Positions 34,719 through 46,464 of a stretch of DNA of 64,000 bases are shown here, in pieces. A program made the translations under genes and the position numbers. The notes below the pieces were generated by a model, which was not told where the DNA came from, searched no databases, and was given only the letters and a program-made list of their open reading frames with translations. Each line of letters starts with the position of its first letter. The first letter of the stretch is position 1. The DNA is from Salvia splendens (taxonomy: Eukaryota > Streptophyta > Magnoliopsida > Lamiales > Lamiaceae), in NCBI RefSeq assembly GCF_004379255.2, contig NC_056053.1:19340188-19404187 (forward strand), in the 5' to 3' direction.

Positions 34719-37700
34719 ATGGGGAAGGGGAAAAGGAGTTCGACCATTGTAATTTCATCATCCGATGACGATGAAGTTAAAGATAAACACTTATCATCTA
34801 AAACTGGTGTCAGATTCTCGAATTCAGCTCCACCTCCGAAAAACCCTAAAAGAGCTAAGAAGTTTTCAGTCTCCAGCTCTTACTCATCGCCATTTCTGAA
34901 CTCCAGCGCCATTGATTTCGATGAGGTACAGTCTGACATCTGTTACTATTTCATTTACCTTTCTATGAGTGTTGTATTTCAATCTAAATGAAATTACTGG
35001 CTTAGAGCATCCACAGTAGAAGTGGACTAACAATAGCCTAGCCAAAGACTCCTCCCGTCACATAATCATGCCCTTCCCACAGCCTAGCCACTGCCCTAGG
35101 CAAACAATAGCCCAGCCAATGCCCTTGCCCTCCCGAGAAAAAATACACCCAAAACAACGACAACGAAATGAATTGGAAAAAAAAACAAAGAAAATAAATG
35201 AAATGGGAATAGAAATTAAAAAAAAATCGGCTAGCCGATCGCTTGCCGCCCAATAGGTGGCCAGCGATTGGCTAGCCGGTTAGTCCGCGCCCGACCTCTC
35301 GGGCGTTGGTTTTTCATCCTCTCGGCTAGTCTACCGCAATAGCGGACTAGCCGAGAACATTTTAAGATATTCCTGAGAACTTACATTAGGAAGCATAAAA
35401 TTCATAGAATATGTTTGATCCTTAGAGTTGATTTTCCTGTTAAAGTGGAGGCTGTAGTCACTGAAGCTGTTGGGTCTCTTACTGGCCTGTGGGAGCATGA
35501 AGTTTGCCGTCAAGTTTTTGCATGAAAACATTGCTGGCCTCATTCTGAGTCTTGATTAGCTGCATGGATAATTCTTAATTTTCCTGTTATTTTGGAAATT
35601 GATGAATTTGTTGGAAACTAGATCTTACTTAAGAATGACATCTTATTGTGATTATTGAAGTCATACATCATTTGATGATGTTAGTTGAACTAGGAATACT
35701 AGATGATGTAAAGCTGAAGATTGTGTGAATAATCGTTTCATAGTCAGAATAACCATTAAAGGTCAAGTAGTCTAGAAAATAGCAATGGTCAAGGTTTAAA
35801 TATTTATCAACCCATCTCATGTAGTCATGTATAAGGACATCAAGGCTGTTTATAGGTTTTATTTAGTTTTTTATTCTTAATGGTGAGCTGAATTTGTATT
35901 TACTATGATAAATTCTTATGAAACATCAAAATTCAAACACGTTTAAGCTTCTATTTTGGGAAAATCATGTAAAAGGTTTCCAATCCTGTTTCTAGTGAGT
36001 AAGAAAGATTTCTTAAAACCAGTGCATTGGTTGACTAGACCTAGTAAAAGTTACTCTGGATCTCATTCTAATAATTACTTAATCTCTCAGTTTCTTATTG
36101 AAACCCTACACATTTTCTCATGCTATTTTTAAATGCAGGTCAAACAGATTTGTGAGGAATTTGATCAAGGGTTCCCTCAGTTCAAGGTAACATCTGGTAT
36201 GCTATTATTATAATTTTATGCATTTGGTTGCATTTTCTCACTCGTTATATTGAGATTTCCTTTCCTATTTTTTCTGAAGTGTATAGGATTGGACATGACT
36301 AATGGCTCTTTGTAGTTGACTTAATTACTAATATACTCATGTTGTTTGCTATCATGAATTCATGACCATGCTGCTGTAGAAATTGGTCTTCATTGTTCAT
36401 TTTGTGTTGCTTGTTGAGTACTCTGAATATTTCCCATACTCTGTAGATTCATATTGGCTTGTTGTATGAGAGAACTTAATCTTGATTCATCTGCAGTTGC
36501 TATAAATGTTCTATTTTGAAGTATTGAATACATGTCACTTCCTTCTCCCAAATAGGCTGGTTTGTCTTCATGCATTTGAGGGATGTGTAATTTTAATTGA
36601 TTTCCATCTGATCTTCAGTTCCTATGGTTTTTTGTGCAGATTCCAGCGGTAACAAGGATATGTGGGTGGAAAAGTATACACCGAGTTGCTTAGGGGATCT
36701 GGCCGTTCATAAGAAGAAGGTACAAACCGCTTTGTGATTACTGTTCCTAACTCATCCATACCTAAGTCATGTATTGTTCGTGGTTGGCAGGTTGAAGAAG
36801 TTAAATCATGGTTTGAGGAGAAACTGAAAAGCAATGCGGTACTCTTCTAACAAACCTGCCTGGCTCTTCTTGTTTGTTTTCCTACTACCAAAAATTGCAT
36901 CAACCATTCTGTCATCATTGTTTCTTGCTTATTATTTTACAGTCCTTTCAACTTTTAAGATTTACCTTTTAGTTTTTTTCGCTGGGTCAAATTATAATCT
37001 TAGTTGCTGTTTTTGACTTGATGTAACCTAAAGGCTAATGTTACCATGTCTTAACAAATAAAAACTAGGTATATCTCTCATCTGATTGGCGACTTAGTCC
37101 TACAATGACTTTTGTAACTGTTTGAGTTTGATGGGTGCTATTGCCACTTTGCCATAATAAATTGAATAGTTCATAGCAAAGCCCTGAATCCAGAATAATT
37201 AAGATGTTCTATATGTTAGTTATTTATGCAATTCTAAATGCATCTTCCACGTTAATAAAGATACAGAATACTCCCTCCGTCCCATAGAAATAGGCCATTT
37301 GGGGTTGGCACGGGCTTTAATGTGTAATTGGTAAAGTAAGAGAGAAGGGGGAAAAGTAGTTGAAATTGTGTAGTGGATTGTGGGGCCCATGAATGATAAA
37401 GGAAAAAGGAGAAAAAGATTTCCATAAATGCATATGGACTATTTCTATGGGACAGACGAAAAAAAGAAATATGACCTATTTCTATGGGACGGAGGGAGTA
37501 CTAAATATGGTTACTTGGTAATTTAGGGTATCATATTTTCAAAATGCCCCAAGTGATATAAACTATAGCAACCAAGAGAACTCTTTATGGATCACTGGAC
37601 GATAGTTATACCTTTCTTTTTCTGTTTTTTTTCATGTTATTGCATAACTAAGCAAGAGTATTTTTTTATTCTCTGAATGTAGTGGCACTAAATAATTGAC

Positions 37701-40700
37701 TTCTTTCCATTTCATTTTAACTATTTACAAAAAAAACCAGTATTGGACATAATTTGATTGGTTACCATTGAAACTATATTGTTTTTTCTGCCACCTTAAA
37801 AGTAATAGGTTTAGTTTCTTACTATCTGCAGGATAATTCATTCGGTAATGTGATCCTCATCTCTGGTCAAGCTGGAGTTGGAAAATCTGTACGCACTATG
37901 GTTCTTAGCACTGAAAATTATTTGCATTGTGAAAAGTGAAAAATCGACATTGTCTGTTAAAAGAATGTTTCTGTTGTTTCAATATTGCATTATCCATCCA
38001 TTGAATGGCATAATATTGTAGGCAACCATCTATGCTGTTGCATGTCATCTTGGAATGGAAGTGTATGAATGGAGAACACCTACCCCCACGATTTGGCAGG
38101 AACATGTGCATAATTCCAATTCAGGTACTCACAGTGTCTCTATCCAGTCTCCAAATGTCCAAAATTGTCATTTGATAATGTTCTATTCAATTTATTTCTG
38201 TAGTATTTTCTATATTCACGTGTCTCTGGTTTGTGAATATGTGATATAGGGATCCAGTATATGTCAAAGTTGGATGAGTTTGAAAGTTTTGTTGAACGGA
38301 TACGAAAATATGGATTAGTTTCTTCATCCTTAACCAGAGTATCTCCAGCATCTGTTGTACTGTTAATTGATGATCTCCCTATGGTGAATGGAAAGGTCTC
38401 TTATGGAAGACTTCAGAGGTGCTTGTATCTTCTTCTGCAATCTGTCCGCCTTCCAGCAGCCATATTGATCAATGACTATGGCCGGTCTGAATCTGCAGAA
38501 CAGCATAGCCGGTATTGGGAAGAGCTCCAGTCGTCTCTTCAAAATGCAGGGGCTTATAAGGTTGTGTTTCTTACCTTGTCATATTCCAGAGCTACTACTT
38601 GGGTTTGCTGATGTTTTAGCATCAAACTCAATCTATCAGGTGACGTTTAATCCAATCACAGCCAATTCCATCAAAAAAGCACTTACAAGAATTTGCCGAT
38701 TGGAAAGGCTCAAAGTGAATGATGAATATATTGATTTTATAGCAAAATCCAGTGAAGGAGATATAAGAAGTGCTATTACATCTTTGCAGTACTTCTCGTT
38801 GAAACCACATCCCCTTGATACTTTATCTGTTCTGAATTCGGTCACGACATATCCAGAAGAAAAACAGACTGAGACTAACAGGTTGGATGATAGAGTTCTT
38901 CTGCCATTTGGGAAAGATGCGACGTTGTCACTATTTCATGCACTTGGAAAATTTTTGCACAACAAGAGAGAAACTGGAAGTACAGTTCCATCAGGTATAT
39001 TCATGCATTGGGCTTTTGTGTATCATATACACTTCAAAGTGTTAGATACTGATGGAGATATATTGAATGCAAATGTGGTGAATGAAATTAAAATCTGGAT
39101 TTTCTGTGAAATGTGAGCTCAAACTTAATTTTGGAGTTCGACCACCACCATGATTTTGTCAGCTAGACCCACCTTCTTTACCTAAAGACACAAAAATACT
39201 ACTTCCTCCGTCTCATTGTAGTTGAGATCCTATTTTTGCTGTCCCAGTCCCACTGTAGTTGAGCCAATTCCTTTGGGAAAAAAGCAACACATTTAATCTC
39301 TCTTACTTTATTGTCTTCCCTTATCTACTTTATCTCTCTCCACTTAACTCATTAAACAATCATTTCTTAATTTCTGTTTCCAAAAGAAATGCCCTCAACT
39401 ACAGTGGGACGGAGGGAGTAGGACACAACAATTTGTTTCTTTTGTAAAACGACCCAAACTCTTGAAAAGAAAATCCTTCAACAGTCATCTTGAGATGTGT
39501 ATTTGAAATTCCCATTCATAATTTTATATTCATGCAGAATAAGGAGATTTACAAATTTGTGACTGCTATACTGATTTTTTTTACATTGTTCTGTAGATAC
39601 AGATGTGATTCTTTTAAAGGAAAAATTTTCCAGGTGTCCGATCAAAATGGATGATCCAGAGCTGGTACTTTATCAAGCACATGGGCAGGCACGACTTGTT
39701 ACTGATTTTCTCCATGAAAATGGTAATCCATACTGTTATATGCTATCTTATTCTTAAATATGGTAGCTTCTTTTGCATTTGAATTTTTAATGATGTCTTA
39801 AATCTTGTGAGAAGGCATGTTACCCCATTGTTTTCTACTGTTACACTGTGATATCAAATATGTGTTCCAGAGAGTTAAAGTAAGAGATTGACCATTGGTG
39901 GTTTTATTTTGTTTGATAATTGCAATTACAGTTTTAGATTTTGTGAATGAGGAAGCAATCGAGGATGCATGGGTTGTAGGAGCATACTTAAGCGACACCG
40001 ACTTGCTTCTCGCCCCATCCAGTAAAACCTGGGAAGCTGAGAATGTCTTACAATCTGCTGCTGCTTCAGTTGCTGTTCGTGGAGTTTTATTTGGGAATAC
40101 CCGTCCCCTATCTTCTCGGTATAGTCCCTGAGAAATCTGTTCTTTGTTTCTTGTGAACCAGATGCTAATGGCATTTTGACTATGCAGGTGGCATGCAATT
40201 CGCCGTCCCGTGCTCTGGCAGGTTGATCAATCTCTGAAGGACAATAAGGTACTCCCCCCATCCCTTGCTAAGAGAGAGATTTCTTTTCGGCACATGATTT
40301 AAGAAAATGAGGCTTTGTTAGTAAAGTGGAGAGTGAATAAAGTAAGAAAGAGAATAAAGTAGAGAGGAAAAAGTAAGAGAGAGAATGCCTAAAAAAGGAA
40401 ATGACTCACTTATCTTGGGACATCCCAAAAAGGAATATAAATCACTTAGCAAGGGACCGATGTCCGATGGAGTAAGTCAGATAACCATCTTCCGCATAAC
40501 ATAATAAGGTTTTCAAATGTACCTAATGGGTCCTTTTGTTATGAGTTAATCTCTTACGAAAAGAAGCATTCCAAGGCTTACTCATAGTTTATTTTTATTT
40601 TATTTTTGGAGTCAATAACAATCTTGCAACCAGCTTCTTCTTTTGGCTAAGAAAATTCCTTTATTTTGGTAATAACATTTTAGTTCCCCATCCATTCAGT

Positions 40701-41128
40701 ATCTTTCCGAATATCAATCTATATCTCTCTTCGTCTTGTGATGGTGTACCCTTTACTCATACCTACACATCTACATCTTGTGTCATCAAACTATTTTTAT
40801 TCTGCAATGATCTGTTGCTTGTTGGTAGTGTTTAGGGGCCTGGTGCAGGAAAGACATGTACTTCCCTCTATATTTTGTTTCTAATTCATACCGTTTTCTT
40901 CTCTTGTGAATGCACTTGCAGAGTCGAATACTGAGTCGAAGGGTAGATGATCCTACTAGTGCAAGTTTGTACAGCCGAATTACTTTAGCAACTGAATTTA
41001 ATCCTGCACTCAAATGGCTTGGACATAGAGTTGCAGCAGACCATCAAGTCCTAGATGAAGTTAGCTTTGATGAAGATGGTATGGGTGTAGATGACGAGCT
41101 TGATGATGATGAAATAGAAGAGTGGTAG
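34719..41128 (+). CDS. RAD17: RAD17 checkpoint clamp-loader subunit (12 exons, 599 aa)
   Basis: RAD17 replaces RFC1 in the clamp loader that puts the 9-1-1 clamp on damaged DNA in the nucleus, for ATR checkpoint signalling. Inferred exons: 34719-34925, 36139-36196, 36640-36719, 36791-36838, 37832-37888, 38022-38124, 38250-38560, 38640-38994, 39597-39722, 39932-40118, 40188-40248, 40922-41128. They sum to 600 codons with phases closing. Motifs: Ser/Asp-rich N-terminus with a basic [27 protein letters not shown], Walker A GQAGVGKS (143-150), Walker B-like VVLLIDD (220-226), sensor-like EGDIRSAI, and an acidic C-terminal [12 protein letters not shown] typical of RAD17. Intron 7 is only 79 nt. 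Introns 1, 4, 8 and 11 hold MITEs. Confidence 0.93.
35005..35353. mobile_element. MITE-like insertion in RAD17 intron 1
   Basis: Starts GAGCATCCACAGTAG after TTA, a PIF/Harbinger-type terminus. It is C-rich with repeated AGCCTAGCC/TAGCCC motifs. The far end forms a hairpin, TCGGCTAGTC...GACTAGCCGA. The opposite terminus is not a clean inverse of the first, so it may be truncated. Confidence 0.45.
37271..37498. mobile_element. Stowaway MITE in RAD17 intron 4
   Basis: 228 bp with CTCCCTCCGTCCCATAGAAA termini in inverse orientation, flanked by TA on both sides. This is the Tc1/mariner-derived Stowaway pattern. Confidence 0.92.
39202..39418. mobile_element. Stowaway MITE in RAD17 intron 8
   Basis: CTTCCTCCGTCTCATTGTAG at the left end and ACTACAGTGGGACGGAGGGAG at the right, with TA flanks. 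Confidence 0.9.
40252..40472. mobile_element. Diverged Stowaway MITE at the RAD17 intron 11 donor
   Basis: Left end CTCCCCCCATCCCTTGCTAAG, right end CTTAGCAAGGGACCGATG...GGAG, with TA on both sides. The left TA is the second and third base of the GTA splice donor. Confidence 0.75.
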
Positions 41129-41691
41129 CGTTTGTTGCTTAACTGCAGCGTTCTATTTTTGTGAATTGTAAATGATGTATATATATATCAGGTTCTAATT
41201 TAGGTGGTTTCTTATCTTCTGTCAAAATATTACTTAAAACCTTCATATTGAGGAATTGTTAACTCAAACTGCATTCATCTTGTCAACGAATGAGAAAGTC
41301 TCAAAATAGTTCATACATTTGCTTTGGTTTTGAGGAGGTTTCATCATCTTCTGCCATGTTTGGTTTGTGAGAATGACTACATATTTATTGCCTTGTTTGA
41401 TGAGTTAGAAAAAGATGTTGAAGGAAGTTATTTATGAGTGTTATGGTTTGATATATTGGATGCGATATTATGTGGTATATACTATTTGAGGGATTGATAT
41501 TGGTTTTCTGTATTAATAATTGTCTTCTTGTTACAACCTGTTGTAGGGGTGGTCAACTACATCTATATAAGTAATATACTATATTTTATTTAATTTATTG
41601 AAATAATTTTGGGGTTACACGGTTTGTTTGAAATGGATTCAATGAAATTTTCGATTTGGTGAGAAAAGTATTTACACGGCAACAATGCTTA
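41129..41691. other. Convergent intergenic region, RAD17 and APX 3' sides
   Basis: Both flanking genes end here, so it should hold two 3' UTRs. AT-rich; no other feature seen. Confidence 0.5.
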
Positions 41692-43499
41692 TCACTTAGA
41701 CGAGTCCCTTTTGTTCATTTCATAGAAGTAACTCAGAAGTACCACTGTCACAGCTACAGCAGCCGTGATCATTGTCTTCTTGATGAGTAATCCCAAATAC
41801 GACGGTGGACTGAATCCCAGCTCCGACAGCCTCTTGTGCGAAGCTGCATAGTCTCTGAAGAATGCTTCTTCATCCTTAAATACAACATTCACATTAATGG
41901 GAAATGAGGAATGACTATGACAATGGTATTCATTCTGAAGAATGTATTCTAGTCACGAGTCCTATGTACCTCAGCATACAAGATCACGTATTTCCTGAAC
42001 TCGGGATCCTCTACGAGAACGTTATCAGTAGGTAGTTTTAGCAGACCTTTTGAATCTCCTTTAAGAAGCTCTCTGTCCAATTTTAGATATGAGATACAAG
42101 TTGATTATGAAATATGAGTAGTTTGTTGTTTAATATCTTACACAAAGTAAGAATTGTCAAATTTGAGAGGATCTCGTGTCCAAGGGCCTTCGAATCCTGA
42201 CCTCTCACGGTGAGCTCTTCCCTGATCGATATACAAAGTTACGTTACACTCATTTCATCCATGATTGAGAAATTCGAGATGTAAGAATTACCAGTGTATG
42301 CCCCCCGGATAGTGCCACTATATCTTGGTCGGAGAGGCCCATTCGATTAAAAACCTTCCTTAAGTGGGAAGCACCTACAAATATGCGTGTGAAAGAGATA
42401 GAGAGACAGAGAGATCAGTTGTAGAAGCATAAACTGCACCAACACTCAAAGGAAGCTTGCATAGATCAGTGAAAAAAGTTTAATATGCTTGAACCAAGAG
42501 GAAGGAATCCATTCCATTTAACTTTCCTGTCACTTTGGGACTATCCAAAATTAACATATTATATAGCCAGTAACTATTAAAGTTAATATTTTCACATAAT
42601 AGTAGATGAATGGAAGACTTTTAGACTCTAGTATATGGTATAGGATGGGAATTGGTAGGACCAAGTTCTTTTACTTCAACTTCTAAGTTGGATGATGAAT
42701 GCCAGTCACTTGAATTATTGAAGCACAAAAGGATGTCAAAGAAGATTCCAGTGTTAGAGATTGATTAGTTTCTAACCTTGTTTGGCATCGGGAAGGCGCC
42801 CTTCTTCCGGGGAGGCCATGGAATCCTGCCAAAACGAAGCTACGATGACGGAATGTTCCAAACAGTCTTTACCAAATTATGTCAAGAAATCTCTACCTTT
42901 CGGCCTGGAACAAAGTCGATAGTGGGGCCTCCGGTAACCTCAACAGCAACGACGCCCGCAAGCTGAAGATTCAGGAAAGGATTAAATAAGTGCATAGCTC
43001 ATCACATTCTGCAAATCATAAACTTATGCTACCTGGTAAAGATCTGCATATGAGATTCTTGGATTTTTAGCTTTTACTTCCTCTGTAGTCAAAACCAAAA
43101 ATGGAATTTAATCAAATAAGTACAGTTTGGTATTGAGGAAAGATAAAAGAAGAGAGTGAGATTAGAGAGGAACCACAAAGTTGAATGGCAATATTGAGAC
43201 CAGCATTAGCAGCATGATTGAGCTCAGCTTGGTTCCTAATAGAAGCATTGGGACCTCCACACTTTGTTTTTGCATCATATGTGCCTGCATCATGCCACCT
43301 GCAAATACAATTACAAAACACATGTTTATTACTCCAAGTGAATGGAAACGCCTTAACTAACTTGGGACGAACAAAGTGTATAATCATATTAGACTTACGC
43401 CAAGCGAAGCATGATGGGGGCACAGTTCTTGGAGGAGATGAGGGCTCTTAGATCCCTTCGCGCCCTCTCCGTCTCCTTCTCATACTCTCTCTCTGCCAT
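41692..43499 (-). CDS. APX3: Peroxisomal-type membrane ascorbate peroxidase (9 exons, 279 aa)
   Basis: Class I haem peroxidase that reduces H2O2 with ascorbate. The C-terminal anchor suggests the peroxisome/ER membrane with the catalytic part in the cytosol. Inferred exons (minus): 43499-43399, 43298-43174, 43082-43033, 42962-42897, 42825-42777, 42374-42292, 42221-42142, 42072-41970, 41874-41692. The distal site is R32, W35, H36 (LRLAWHDAG). The proximal side has H156 (LSGGHTLG), W172 (GPWT) and D201, with the W-D spacing of 29 seen in pea APX. A hydrophobic segment (about 253-271, [17 protein letters not shown]) is followed by the basic tail KRDSSK, as in APX3-type membrane isoforms. It is slightly shorter than the usual 286-289. 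Convergent with RAD17, divergent from the PPR gene. Confidence 0.94.
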
Positions 43500-43546
43500 T
43501 TCAATCCAACTTAATAACTTTTTCTCTCAAACAGAACTCCCACCAC

Positions 43547-43557
43547 TATATATAAAT
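43547..43557 (-). promoter_or_regulatory. TATA box of the APX gene
   Basis: ATTTATATATA on the minus strand, about 50 bp upstream of the start codon at 43499. This implies a short 5' UTR. Confidence 0.6.
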
Positions 43558-44090
43558 GGATGATTCCCTTCTTCCAAGAAATTTGGAGAACAAGTCATGA
43601 ATATTTATGTTGGATCAACACAAGAAAAGTAAAGAATCCACAGCATCTCTTAATTTTCAAACTAATTTATTCCTTGCATGCCATTTTCTTTTCAAATTCT
43701 GATTCTCTCATGTTTCTCCATGCAGTGCTAGTGACGAATTAAACAACTTGGATAACTCGATGCTTAATTTTTTTAAATAGTAATAATACTAAAATGTAAA
43801 GATTTTAGTAATTATTTTCAATGGATCGTCATGTCCAAGAAAATCCATAAATTTAGCCAAAATTTAAGTTTATGATTTTTTGGACTAATACAAGCAATTT
43901 TTTAAATTCATTTTTGGGTGCTAAAATTTTAAATAACTAAATTTACGGGGTAGTCTTGAATAATTCCCATAAATGTTATCAGTATCTATTTTGAGACATG
44001 AATTTTTCGTATTTGAAAACATAACCCCAAAAACCCAGTCACCACAGTCTACACCCCTCCGCCGCCACCATTTCTCGCCTCGAATTCTTC
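43558..44090. other. Divergent promoter region, APX and PPR genes
   Basis: AT-rich intergenic DNA between divergent genes. No other element recognised. Confidence 0.45.
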
Positions 44091-45695
44091 ATGAAATGGA
44101 ACCACCAAGCTTCTATGAGACCAGCAATGGCGATCCTTCTAGAACCCCTCCTCAGTTCATCCCAGTTCCAACTCCCACCCTCCTCCTATGCCACCGTATT
44201 CCAAGCTTTCACCGGTAAAAACCTCCTCAAATTAGGTCAGCAGCTCCATGCGCACATCGAAATCCGCGGCCTCCGCCCCACGCCCTTCCTCGCCGCGAAA
44301 ATGGTTGCGATGTACGCCAGCTCCGGCGACATCACGTCCTCCGCCAGGATCTTCCACTCCGTCCAAAACCCCTCTCTGCTTCTCTTCAATTCCATGGTTC
44401 GAGCTTACAGTCTGTATAAATACTCCGAAGAGACTCTGCAGATTTTTACGAAATTGCATTCCTTGAATCTTCGCGGCGATTATTTCACCTACCCTTTCGT
44501 GTTGAAATCAGTCGCGAATCTGGAGCTTCTCCGCATCGGGAAATGCATACATTCGATGAGCATGAGAGATGGGTTAGAATTCGATTTATACGTGGCGACA
44601 TCGTTGATCGACATGTATGTGAAATGCGGGAAGCTCGGCGACGCGCGGAAGCTGTTCGACGAAATGCCTGTGAGAGACGCCTCGTCTTGGAACTCGTTGA
44701 TCTCGGGTTATATGAAAGAAGGCGCGGTTGATTCAGCACGAGAGCTGTTTGAAGAAATGCCAACGAAGAACATTGTGTCGTGGACGAGTATGATCTCGGG
44801 TTACACCCAAAACGGCCTTGCAGCTAACGCTCTCAAACTGTTTGATAAAATGTTGGGGAGAGACTCGGATTTGAAGCCGAATTGGGTGACGATCATGAGC
44901 GTTCTCCCCGCTTGCGCCCATTCGTCTGCGTTAGAGCAAGGCAGGAGGATCCACGGTTTCGCACGAGAGGAGGGCTTGGACTGTCATCCGTCAGTGCAGA
45001 CTGCGTTAGTAGGAATGTATGCGAAATGTGGGAGCCTGCCAGATGCCAAGCTATGCTTTGATAGAATCAATCCAAGATCGAGGAGTTTAGTCGCCTGGAA
45101 CTCGATGATCAGTGCTTATGCTTCTCATGGGCGAGGCGAAGAGGCAGTCCATACATTCGACCTCATGATTCAAGAAGGGTTTCGCCCGGATGGCATTACG
45201 TTCACAGGGCTTCTATCGGGCTGCAGTCATTCCGGTTTAGTGGAACTAGGGTTGAGATTCTTCGATTCCATGAGCTCGGACTATCAAGTGGAGAAAAGGC
45301 ATGAGCACTATGCTTGCGTGGTGGACTTGTTGGGGCGTGCTGGGAGATTGGTCGAGGCGTATGAGCTCATCTCCAACATGCCAATGCCAGCCGGGGCAAG
45401 CGTGTGGGGCTCATTGCTGGCTGCAGGGAGATGTCATCGCAATCTTGAGATATCTGAGCTGTCGGCCAAGAAGCTATTTGAGTTGGAGAAGGAGAATAGT
45501 GGGAACTATGTGATACTCGCGAATATGTATGCAGAGGCTGCAATGTGGGACGAGGCGAAGGCGTTGAGGGCTCTGCAGAAATTGCAGAAAGTGAGGAAGA
45601 ATCCCGGGTGCAGTTGGGTTGAGAATGACGGGAAGGCTATTGTGTTTCTTGGTGGCGATGATATTTCTTCAAATTCTCAAACAGTAGAGATTTGA
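44091..45695 (+). CDS. PLS-class pentatricopeptide repeat protein, E type (534 aa, intronless)
   Basis: Organelle RNA-binding protein of the plant PPR family; PLS proteins with E domains usually take part in C-to-U editing. The frame is uninterrupted from ATG 44091 to TGA 45693. Later in-frame ATGs at 44115 and 44127 (MAILLEP, better context) are also possible starts. PPR units are clear from about residue 80 on: NSMVRAYSLYKYSEETLQIF, TSLIDMYVKCGKLGDARKLF, NSLISGYMKEGAVDSARELF, TSMISGYTQNGLAANALKLF, TALVGMYAKCG, NSMISAYASHGRGEEAVHTF. The E region follows (ACVVDLLGRAGRLVEAYELI, VWGSLLAAGRCHRNLE, NYVILANMYAEAAMWDEA, KNPGCSWVE). The protein stops soon after. No DYW domain is encoded, but a decayed one lies directly downstream. 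The target organelle and transcript are unknown. Confidence 0.93.
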   Translation: MKWNHQASMRPAMAILLEPLLSSSQFQLPPSSYATVFQAFTGKNLLKLGQQLHAHIEIRGLRPTPFLAAKMVAMYASSGDITSSARIFHSVQNPSLLLFNSMVRAYSLYKYSEETLQIFTKLHSLNLRGDYFTYPFVLKSVANLELLRIGKCIHSMSMRDGLEFDLYVATSLIDMYVKCGKLGDARKLFDEMPVRDASSWNSLISGYMKEGAVDSARELFEEMPTKNIVSWTSMISGYTQNGLAANALKLFDKMLGRDSDLKPNWVTIMSVLPACAHSSALEQGRRIHGFAREEGLDCHPSVQTALVGMYAKCGSLPDAKLCFDRINPRSRSLVAWNSMISAYASHGRGEEAVHTFDLMIQEGFRPDGITFTGLLSGCSHSGLVELGLRFFDSMSSDYQVEKRHEHYACVVDLLGRAGRLVEAYELISNMPMPAGASVWGSLLAAGRCHRNLEISELSAKKLFELEKENSGNYVILANMYAEAAMWDEAKALRALQKLQKVRKNPGCSWVENDGKAIVFLGGDDISSNSQTVEI

Positions 45696-45759
45696 TTTAC
45701 CTTTTTCTAGCATGAAAGGAATGGATAAAGTATGTCTCAGATTTTCGATCACAATACAA

Positions 45760-45960
45760 CTTGAGAAGCTGTCGTTGGTTGCATTTGGGATATTAAACAA
45801 GTGCCCAGGACAGTTTGGCGCGTAACGAAGAACCTTAGGGGACTGCCACAACGCGTTCAAGTTGGTGTCGAAGGCGTATGAGAGGGAGATATTGTGGTGA
45901 TGGATGTGAATCGGTTTCATCGTTTGGAGGAGGGGAGGTGCTCTATTGCTGAGGGAGACA
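45760..45960 (+). pseudogene. Decayed DYW deaminase-domain remnant behind the PPR gene
   Basis: Fragments in successive frames match the end of DYW domains in order: EKLSLVAFGILNKCPG (45767-45814), VTKNLR (45822-45839), DCHNAFKLVSKAYEREI (45841-45891), then VVMDVNRFHRLEEGRCS (about 45896-45946). At least two frameshifts and a stop separate them, and the terminal CGDYW is lost. The upstream half of the domain, with its HSE zinc motif, is not recognisable. Confidence 0.82.
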
Positions 45961-46464
45961 TGGAGGATGCATTTTGAAGAATTTTTTGTGGTGGAGATTT
46001 TGAGAGTTGGTTGCCACCATTTGAAGGGTTTTGCGTGTTTGGAGTCTCACAATTCTTGGAAGAGTGAAGCATAGGATCTTGTTAACATATACTCCTAGAA
46101 ACAATTTAATTAATTAAACTATTTAGCTGATATATATGCAACGTCAACCTGAATAGAGTTGTATAACAGAATTGCAGTTAAAAGGCAAATCAAATCAACT
46201 CAATTTTTGCGGTGAGAAATATGATGACATGCTGGAGATCTCATAGCAACTTCTTTGCTACAAACCACAGAGATAATATACAGAATTGCAGTTAAAAAAG
46301 AACAGTAAGCTGCTCGCATCTAATCAACACAAAATTTTACAATTTAAAACAAATTATTTTGACAAGATCAGATCAAATATGATTTGAGTTAAGTTACTAA
46401 ATCAGCACACAGAAACCTTCCCAGCTGAGTGAGAAACTCAGGTTGAACAGAACCTGATTGTCTA
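45961..46464. other. Convergent intergenic region, no gene seen
   Basis: AT-rich DNA between the PPR remnant and the 3' end of the hydrolase gene; probably includes the hydrolase 3' UTR. The motif AATATACAGAATTGCAGTTAAAA recurs in part near 46165 and 46275. Confidence 0.45.

Noticed and set aside
38561..38639. Continuous frames across the RAD17 exon 7-8 region
   Set aside because: Reading through needs a frame change. A 79-nt GT-AG intron joins the two RAD17-like parts in phase.
44232..44921. Several minus-strand frames inside the PPR gene
   Set aside because: Antisense shadows of an intact 534-codon PPR frame.
45669..45920. 83-codon minus-strand frame behind the PPR gene
   Set aside because: It is the antisense of the DYW remnant.
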